From the NCBI GenBank assembly GCA_002717685.1, contig PBBK01000014.1, positions 8,964 through 14,041 on the forward strand: a DNA stretch of 5,078 nucleotides, in the 5' to 3' direction. Made by a program: the position numbers and the translations under genes. The notes beneath the pieces were generated by a model. That model saw only the letters and a program-made list of their open reading frames with translations. It did not search any database and had not been told where the DNA came from. The first letter of the stretch is position 1. Each line of letters begins with the position of its first letter. Below are positions 1 to 5,078 of the stretch, in pieces. Source of the stretch: Gammaproteobacteria bacterium. GTDB lineage: Bacteria > Pseudomonadota > Gammaproteobacteria > Woeseiales > Woeseiaceae.

Positions 1-881
1 CACTGAAAATTTTGGTTGATATGGGTGCCGGCCCTGAAATGGTTTTAACGCAACCAGATCGAAGATCAGGAAGAGGTCAAAAATTTAAAATAAGCCCTAT
101 TAAAAAATATGCTATATCTGAAGATATACTAGTAAGACAGCCTGAACACCTTGACGATGTTGGTTTCATATCAGAGTTAAATAATATTAAGCCAGATGTA
201 ATCATTGTAGCTGCATATGGATTAATTTTACCCAAAGATATACTTAGTATTCCGAGATATGGATGCATTAATATTCATGCCTCACTTTTGCCAAGATGGC
301 GTGGAGCGTCACCTATCCAGTCAGCTATTTTAGCTGGCGATGAAGATACAGGTATTAGCTTGATGAGCGTAGAAGAGGGTTTAGATAGTGGTCCTATATT
401 TTGCTCGGAATCTATAACTATTGGTGAGTCGGAAACTTATGGAGAATTGCATGATCGCCTAGCAACCCTTGGAGCAAAATTACTTAAAGGAAATTTAGGA
501 AAAATATTATCAGGTAATCTTCATTCAGAACCTCAAGATAGCAATAAAGTAACATACGCTAGAAAAATAAAAAAAATAAAAACCCGTATTAATTGGGATT
601 CTTCAAATACCTCCATAAATAGACAAATAAGAGCATATAATCCATATCCAACAGCTTTTTTTCAATTCAAAGACGAGAAAATAAAGTGCTGGAAAGCCAA
701 AATTGGCTGTAATAATGGAAGCCCAGCTGGAAAGGTAATCAACTTTGGAGCAGAAGGAATTGAGGTTGCGTGTGGTCAGGGCTCGTTAATAATAACTGAA
801 ATTCAGAGACCTGGACGTCGTCGGTTGCACGCTACTAAATTAGCGCAACAATATGATCTTACCGATGCACTATTTCAATAG
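1..881 (+). CDS. fmt: Methionyl-tRNA formyltransferase, 5'-truncated by window edge
   Basis: Fmt transfers a formyl group from 10-formyltetrahydrofolate to the amino group of Met-tRNA(fMet) in the cytoplasm, making the initiator tRNA for bacterial translation. The frame is open from position 1 with no true start visible. The peptide after the edge (LKILVDMGAG) aligns with about residue 20 onward of E. coli Fmt, so roughly 19 residues, including the first FAGTPDFA-type motif, lie upstream. Visible family motifs are TQPDR..GRG (from about position 48), AAYGLILP, and INIHASLLPRWRGASPIQ. The catalytic triad is present: Asn at 270-272, His at 276-278 and Asp (in GLDSG) at 384-386, with the same spacing as in E. 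coli Fmt. The C-terminal tRNA-binding domain follows from about position 600 (INW, IRAYNPYPTAF, GIEVACGQGSL). Full length would be about 311 residues, normal for the family. The linker before INW is unusually lysine-rich. rsmB follows after 8 bp. Confidence 0.96.
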   Translation, partial: LKILVDMGAGPEMVLTQPDRRSGRGQKFKISPIKKYAISEDILVRQPEHLDDVGFISELNNIKPDVIIVAAYGLILPKDILSIPRYGCINIHASLLPRWRGASPIQSAILAGDEDTGISLMSVEEGLDSGPIFCSESITIGESETYGELHDRLATLGAKLLKGNLGKILSGNLHSEPQDSNKVTYARKIKKIKTRINWDSSNTSINRQIRAYNPYPTAFFQFKDEKIKCWKAKIGCNNGSPAGKVINFGAEGIEVACGQGSLIITEIQRPGRRRLHATKLAQQYDLTDALFQ

Positions 882-889
882 ATTCTCTT

Positions 890-2233
890 ATGTCTTCCGT
901 TAACGAAGGCGCATTGATACGCGCTAAATCTGCTAAAGCCATAGATGCAGTGATTAATGAAGGACAATCACTGAATACTGTTATTTCAAATTTCGAGAAA
1001 CAAATTTCTCCCGATGGCAGAGCATTGCTTAGAATGTTTTGTTTTGGTGTGCTCCGTTTTTTTTGGCGTTTAGATAGCCAAGTATCTTCTCTTATCGATC
1101 GCCCTATAAGAAAAAGAGATCGCATAATTCATTTTTTATTAATGCTTGGTATTTTTCAACTTACGAATACTAGAGTTGCTACCCATGCTGCTGTCCTTCT
1201 TACCGTTGAGGCTACTAGACTATTAAAACACCCTAAAAAAATACCTTTCGTGAATGCGGTACTAAGAAGATTTATAAATAATAAGAATACAATGAACTTG
1301 AGTTCTGACGAATTGGTAGTTTTTAATCATCCCAGGTGGCTAATTGATTGTCTAAAAAATGATTGGCCCGATCATTGGCAAGGCATTCTTAATGCAAATA
1401 ATGAAAGAGCTCCTATGTGGCTCAGGGTAAATCCAAATAAAATGGATGTGAATACTTATCTCAAACGCTTAGCGAAATTAGCTAAAAAGAAACCTAAAGA
1501 AATAGGAATAACTCATAAAAATATAAAAAATGCGATTTGTTTAAAAAAACCATGGGCAATAAACGATTTACCTGGTTTTGATATAGGAAATGTATCTATT
1601 CAAGACGGAGCAGCTCAAATTGCAGCCCCATGGCTTTTAAATAATGGAGCAGATAATGTTTTGGATGCCTGTGCAGCTCCGGGCGGAAAAACAGGACATA
1701 TACTGGAAATTAGTGATTCAACAATGATTTTAACGGCAGTTGATTCTGATACTTCTCGTACAAAAAAAATCAAAGAAAATCTTAAAAGACTTGGTTTGAA
1801 TGCTAATGTTATTGTCGGTAATACAATCCGACCAAAACAGTGGTGGAACTCAAAGCCATTTAATCAGATATTATTGGATGCTCCATGCTCTGGTAGTGGC
1901 GTCATCAGGCGTCATCCTGACATTAAGCATTTACGAAGGCAGACTGATATAAATTCTCTTGCCGCACAACAAATAGATATGCTTGAAGCGCTTTGGCCAC
2001 TTTTGGCTCCAGGCGGACGTTTACTATATGTAACTTGCTCAGTAATTAAAGCAGAAAATGACGATGTTATTTCACATTTTAAAAAGCGTTTTCACAATAT
2101 TAATAAAGATGTTTTGTTGCCAAATAACAACATCCGCGATTTAATGTACCCAACTTGTCATGGATTTCAGATATTACCAGGTAAGTTTGATATGGATGGG
2201 TTCTATTTTTGTTGTTTAGAAAAGGCCGCTTAA
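890..2233 (+). CDS. rsmB: 16S rRNA (cytosine-967-C5)-methyltransferase RsmB
   Basis: RsmB (Sun/Fmu) methylates C5 of cytosine 967 of 16S rRNA using S-adenosylmethionine. The 447-residue product is close to E. coli RsmB (429). Residues about 1-135 form the NusB-like RNA-binding domain (LCFGVLR-like FCFGVLRF, THAAV, NAVLRRF). A linker with HPRWL and PMWLRVN follows. The catalytic Rossmann domain runs from about residue 235: SIQDGAAQ, SAM-binding DACAAPGGKT (259-268), DAPCSGSG (330-337) followed by VIRRHPDIK, and VTCSV (381-385). The two family cysteines are Cys333 (motif IV, product release) and Cys383 (motif VI, the nucleophile), so the enzyme looks active. The C-terminus ends in the usual LPG...DGFYF element. 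The ATG at 890 gives an N-terminus aligning with known RsmB. No clear Shine-Dalgarno precedes it, so translation may be coupled to fmt, whose stop is 8 bp upstream. A TTG at 914 behind GAAGG is a weaker alternative start. Confidence 0.96.
   Translation: MSSVNEGALIRAKSAKAIDAVINEGQSLNTVISNFEKQISPDGRALLRMFCFGVLRFFWRLDSQVSSLIDRPIRKRDRIIHFLLMLGIFQLTNTRVATHAAVLLTVEATRLLKHPKKIPFVNAVLRRFINNKNTMNLSSDELVVFNHPRWLIDCLKNDWPDHWQGILNANNERAPMWLRVNPNKMDVNTYLKRLAKLAKKKPKEIGITHKNIKNAICLKKPWAINDLPGFDIGNVSIQDGAAQIAAPWLLNNGADNVLDACAAPGGKTGHILEISDSTMILTAVDSDTSRTKKIKENLKRLGLNANVIVGNTIRPKQWWNSKPFNQILLDAPCSGSGVIRRHPDIKHLRRQTDINSLAAQQIDMLEALWPLLAPGGRLLYVTCSVIKAENDDVISHFKKRFHNINKDVLLPNNNIRDLMYPTCHGFQILPGKFDMDGFYFCCLEKAA
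2218..2225 (+). promoter_or_regulatory. Putative ribosome binding site for the DUF4390 gene
   Basis: The purine-rich AGAAAAGG inside the last codons of rsmB ends 9 bases before the TTG at 2235. This spacing supports 2235 rather than the next in-frame TTG at 2244 as the start. It is seen directly in the sequence; its function is inferred. Confidence 0.45.
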
Positions 2234-2234
2234 A

Positions 2235-2828
2235 TTGAGTTTTTTGAAGAATAAAAAATTTTGGATATTATTATTAATACTAAATAATTTAGTATTTTTT
2301 CCTGTATCAATTTTCTCTCAAAATTTACCAAATAATGAAGGTTTTTTTGATGTTCGTTCCGCTTCTACTTCCCTTAATGATGGTGTTTATAAGCTAGATG
2401 CACGCCTTCAATTGTTCATGAGTGAAGAGGCAAGGGATGCTTTGGGAAGCGGTGTGCCATTAATTATAGAACTTAATATAGAAATCATCCGTGTAAGAAG
2501 ATTCCTTCCAGATGCTCGTGATGCTGAATTGATTATTCAATATGAACTTCAATATCGCCCATTAAGTCAAAGATATATTGTACAAAGATTAAATAGTCTT
2601 GAGCAGGAGTCTTTCTCAACCCTTTATTCCGCTTTGAATCATCTTGGACGTATTCAAGGCTTACCGCTGATAGATAGTTCACTATTAAATGCAAATAGTA
2701 ATTATAGGGTCAGATTTAGAGCATTACTTGGTACAAGACAGTATTCTGCTCCTCTTCAAATACTTATTTTTTGGAGGAGTGAGTGGGATCTTAAAAGTGA
2801 GTGGTACGAATGGCGGCTCGAAAGATAA
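2235..2828 (+). CDS. DUF4390 domain-containing exported or membrane-anchored protein
   Basis: This is a 197-residue protein of unknown biochemical function in the DUF4390 family, often encoded just upstream of ntrY-type kinases. It begins with a signal-like segment: Lys at 5, 7 and 8, then a hydrophobic stretch of residues 9-28 (WILLLILNNLVFFPVSIF). No strong AXA cleavage site is seen, so it may be processed near residue 28 or stay anchored, with the rest in the periplasm. The mature part shows family features: LDARLQLFMSEEARDAL (55-70), GVPLIIELNIEIIRVRRFLPD (73-93), a YELQYRPLSQRYIVQRLNSLE strand region, the helix ALNHLGRIQGLPLID (133-147), YRVRFRALL, and the Trp-rich tail SEW...SEWYEW. The TTG start at 2235 lies one base after the rsmB stop; an in-frame TAG at 2217-2219 rules out any longer form and no early ATG exists. 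The 3' end overlaps ntrY by 19 bp. The family assignment is from recalled pattern; a role with NtrY is only an inference from position. Confidence 0.88.
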   Translation: MSFLKNKKFWILLLILNNLVFFPVSIFSQNLPNNEGFFDVRSASTSLNDGVYKLDARLQLFMSEEARDALGSGVPLIIELNIEIIRVRRFLPDARDAELIIQYELQYRPLSQRYIVQRLNSLEQESFSTLYSALNHLGRIQGLPLIDSSLLNANSNYRVRFRALLGTRQYSAPLQILIFWRSEWDLKSEWYEWRLER

Positions 2829-5047
2829 ATAAAATTGTATATGGCTTCCTTGGCATTGCCGGGATTGTTCTATCATTTATTGCTTTATTATTGCTAAGCG
2901 AAACGGCTAAAAATTCTGAAAATTTCGATCAATTAGCCACTACTATATTGTTAATAAATATTGCTTGTTTGATTGTTTTATTTATTTTGCTAATTGGCAA
3001 TTTAACTGAACTTTATCGCGACTACCGCGCCAATATTCCTGGCTCTAAGCTTAAAGCCAGAATGGTTGCTATGTTTTCAGGGCTCGTAATCATTCCTCTA
3101 TGTGTAGTTTTCTATTTTTCAATGCAATTTATTAATCGCGGAATTGATACTTGGTTTAATGTTGAGGTTGAAGAAGGATTTGATGATGCACTAGCTTTGA
3201 GTCGTACTGCTTTGGAAACTCAGATGCGTGATCATCTTGTAGCAACAGAAAACGTGGCCAATGAGCTTCGAAATACGGATACACGACAATTAATATTTAG
3301 ATTAGGTGCGCTGAGACAAAATATTGGTGCAAGTGAGATTACTTTATTTGGAAGAAATAGCCAAATATTAGCTACGAGCTCGAATCAAGAGGTTAATAGT
3401 TTGCCAGAATCACCTACAGATGAAGTCATCATGCAGACAAGACAAAATCTTCCTTTTGTAAGTTTAGACCCAAAAGGAGAAGGCAGATACGAAATTCGTA
3501 CCGCTATACCTTTGTTGCTTTATGAACCAAATTCACCTGATTCGATGGGCTTGGTTAGAGCCCGCTTTTTTGTTTCAGAGCGTATTGGACGGATGGCGGA
3601 CAGTATTGATTCTTCTTATAGCGATTATAAACGTATTCTTTTTCTGCGTGAGCCATTAAAGCGAACATTTTCTTTAACATTAACAATTGTTCTAATGATT
3701 TCTTTGTTGGCTTCAATATCTGGCGCTTTTTTTCTATCCAGAAGGCTTGTTTCACCCATCCAAGATTTGGTTGCAGGTACAAAAGCTGTTGCAAAAGGAA
3801 ATTTTGATATGCAAATTACCGTGCCTTCTCGTGACGAAATAGGATTTCTTATCAGTTCTTTTAATGATATGACAAAAGGACTTTCCTTAGCTCGCAAGCA
3901 GGCTAGTCTGAGTCAAGCACAAGTTGAAGAAGAAAGAACAAAACTAGAGATCATTTTGGCCAGTTTATCAACTGGAGTAATCTCATTGGAGACTGATTTA
4001 AAATTACGGACTGCAAATAAAGCTGCTGAATCAATATTATCAATAGATTTAAAAAAACAGTATGGCAAAAATCTCTCTGATATAGCCAAAGGACATAGTC
4101 TTCTTGAGCAACTGTTCGATATTGCAAAAAAACGAATAGATAAAGGGGATGTTAAATGGAGAGAACAAATTGTCCTACGAGGTGAAATTGGTCGTAGAGT
4201 GTTGCTCTGTGAGTGTACCGCAATTAAAAGTGATAAATCTGATGAAGGAGGCTTTGTTATTGTTTTTGATGATATTACTGCTCTTCAACAGGCTCAACGA
4301 GATGCCGCATGGGGAGAAGTTGCTAGGCGTCTGGCACATGAAATCAAAAATCCACTTACCCCAATACAGCTTTCTGCAGAACGGATGCGAAGAAAATATT
4401 TAAATAAGATGTCACGCAAAGACGGCGCGATTATGGATAGGGCAACCCACACAATTGTACAGCAAGTCGAAGCGATGAAAGAGATGGTGAATGCTTTTAG
4501 TGATTATGCGAGGGCGCCGGATATGGACATCCATTTATTTGGTATTACGTCACTAATAAACGAGATTGCAGACTTATATCGTTCAAAAGAAAGCGATATC
4601 AAAATCATTGTTGAAGCTGAAGCGAATTTACCTGAAATTATGGCTGATTCAGGACGTGTTCGGCAGATGTTACATAACTTAATAAGAAACTCGACTGAAA
4701 TACTAGAATTTCAAGATCTAGGAATCATTACTATAAGCGCTACACTTGTCAACAATGAAGGTATTGATTTTATATCAATATCTGTTAATGATAATGGTCA
4801 TGGTTTCGCTTCAGAATCGATTGAGAAAGTTTTTGATCCATATGTCACAAGCAAACCAAAGGGTACGGGTTTGGGGCTAGCTATTGTAAAAAAACTGGTA
4901 GAGGAACACATTGGAAGAATTGAAGCTGAGAATCTTGCAGAGGGAGGGGCATCCATTACTATTCTTCTTCCATTGAATGAAGTAGCACGTGAAGCTGCTA
5001 TGGCTTTGATTCCTACCAAATCAGAAAACAGGAAAACTCAAGCATGA
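2810..5047 (+). CDS. ntrY: NtrY-like membrane sensor histidine kinase
   Basis: This is the sensor kinase of an NtrYX-type two-component system; it autophosphorylates on His and passes phosphate to the regulator encoded next. With ATG 2810 as residue 1 (745 aa), three membrane segments lie near 9-30, 43-64 and 86-107. A periplasmic sensor region of about 175 residues follows, then a fourth segment near 286-308. A HAMP domain (about 309-360, RRLVSPIQDL...RDEIGFLISSFNDM) leads through a helical linker to a PAS-like domain (about 378-490). The HisKA domain has the H-box RRLAHEIKNPLTPIQLSAER with His510 (codon 4337-4339). The ATPase domain has the N-box HNLIRNSTE, G1 DNGHG (661-665), FDPYVTSKP and G2 KGTGLGLAIVKK. 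All catalytic boxes are intact. GTG at 2801, right after an in-frame TGA, is an alternative start adding three residues; ATG is preferred. The order of domains matches NtrY rather than soluble NtrB. The specific signal (nitrogen, redox or envelope state) cannot be read from sequence. Confidence 0.93.
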   Translation: MAARKINKIVYGFLGIAGIVLSFIALLLLSETAKNSENFDQLATTILLINIACLIVLFILLIGNLTELYRDYRANIPGSKLKARMVAMFSGLVIIPLCVVFYFSMQFINRGIDTWFNVEVEEGFDDALALSRTALETQMRDHLVATENVANELRNTDTRQLIFRLGALRQNIGASEITLFGRNSQILATSSNQEVNSLPESPTDEVIMQTRQNLPFVSLDPKGEGRYEIRTAIPLLLYEPNSPDSMGLVRARFFVSERIGRMADSIDSSYSDYKRILFLREPLKRTFSLTLTIVLMISLLASISGAFFLSRRLVSPIQDLVAGTKAVAKGNFDMQITVPSRDEIGFLISSFNDMTKGLSLARKQASLSQAQVEEERTKLEIILASLSTGVISLETDLKLRTANKAAESILSIDLKKQYGKNLSDIAKGHSLLEQLFDIAKKRIDKGDVKWREQIVLRGEIGRRVLLCECTAIKSDKSDEGGFVIVFDDITALQQAQRDAAWGEVARRLAHEIKNPLTPIQLSAERMRRKYLNKMSRKDGAIMDRATHTIVQQVEAMKEMVNAFSDYARAPDMDIHLFGITSLINEIADLYRSKESDIKIIVEAEANLPEIMADSGRVRQMLHNLIRNSTEILEFQDLGIITISATLVNNEGIDFISISVNDNGHGFASESIEKVFDPYVTSKPKGTGLGLAIVKKLVEEHIGRIEAENLAEGGASITILLPLNEVAREAAMALIPTKSENRKTQA
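5030..5033 (+). promoter_or_regulatory. Ribosome binding site for the ntrX-like gene
   Basis: AGGA (in ACAGGAAAA) lies 10 bases before the ATG at 5044, within the end of ntrY. With the ATGA stop/start overlap it supports coupled translation of kinase and regulator. Confidence 0.55.
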
Positions 5048-5078
5048 GTGCTTTGAAAATATTAGTTGTTGACGATGA
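5044..5078 (+). CDS. ntrX: Response regulator, NtrX-like, N-terminus only (cut by window edge)
   Basis: Only the first 11 codons and two bases are inside the window, giving MSALKILVVDD. The ILVVDD stretch is the first beta strand and acidic pair of a receiver (REC) domain, where the Asp residues help bind Mg2+ near the phosphoacceptor Asp. The ATG overlaps the ntrY stop by 4 bp (ATGA), the usual arrangement for a cognate pair. NtrX proteins carry receiver, AAA+ sigma-54 interaction and Fis-type DNA-binding domains, but none of the latter is visible here. The receiver call is firm for such a short stretch; the NtrX name rests on the NtrY neighbour. Confidence 0.8.
   Translation, partial: MSALKILVVDD

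Noticed and set aside
77..268. Reverse-strand open frame of 63 codons inside fmt
   Set aside because: It is antisense to conserved Fmt motifs and resembles nothing known.
882..889. Possible promoter or terminator between genes
   Set aside because: Gaps are 8 bp and 1 bp and the other junctions overlap; no hairpin with a T tract or -35/-10 pair fits between genes.
859..1125. Open reverse-strand frame of 88 codons across the fmt/rsmB junction
   Set aside because: It lies opposite the well-conserved RsmB N-terminal domain, has no recognisable motif, and is explained as a shadow of the sense gene.
3555..3897. Two overlapping reverse-strand open frames within ntrY
   Set aside because: They overlap each other and the TM4/HAMP coding region, with no family features or ribosome binding site noted.
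4149..4403. Alternative + strand frame of 84 codons inside ntrY
   Set aside because: It lies fully inside the PAS-to-HisKA coding region, whose main frame carries the conserved H-box; no sign of a separate protein.
4798..5019. Reverse-strand open frame of 73 codons opposite the NtrY ATPase domain
   Set aside because: It is antisense to the G1/G2 boxes and its composition is explained by the sense gene.
1..5078. A previously undescribed biological system
   Set aside because: Four of five genes are recognisable conserved housekeeping or signalling families in a known order, and the fifth is a known domain of unknown function. I found no mobile, defence, repeat-array or RNA structure signal.

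Overview
This is an ordinary chromosomal stretch from a low-GC (AT-rich by eye) proteobacterium. The gene order is fmt, rsmB, a DUF4390 gene, an ntrY-type kinase and the start of an ntrX-type regulator. From general knowledge this neighbourhood is typical of Betaproteobacteria and some Gammaproteobacteria. The AT-richness and near-absence of intergenic DNA would fit a streamlined or host-associated lineage, but I cannot name a genus from the sequence alone.

Layout, all on the + strand. Positions 1-881 hold methionyl-tRNA formyltransferase, missing about 19 N-terminal residues upstream of the window. Positions 890-2233 hold the 16S rRNA m5C967 methyltransferase RsmB, complete. Positions 2235-2828 hold a small exported or membrane-anchored DUF4390 protein, complete and starting with TTG. 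Positions 2810-5047 hold a complete NtrY-like sensor histidine kinase with four membrane segments. Positions 5044-5078 hold the first 11 full codons of its likely response regulator. The gaps are 8 bp and 1 bp; the next two junctions overlap by 19 bp and 4 bp. There is no room for a promoter or terminator between genes, so the window reads as the middle of one operon.

The genes form two functional blocks. The first serves translation: Fmt makes the initiator formyl-Met-tRNA and RsmB modifies the decoding region of 16S rRNA. The second is a membrane signalling unit: the DUF4390 protein, the NtrY kinase and its regulator, whose coding regions overlap and are probably translationally coupled. 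The only functionally unresolved gene is DUF4390. I saw no mobile element, CRISPR array, RNA gene or novel defence-type system.
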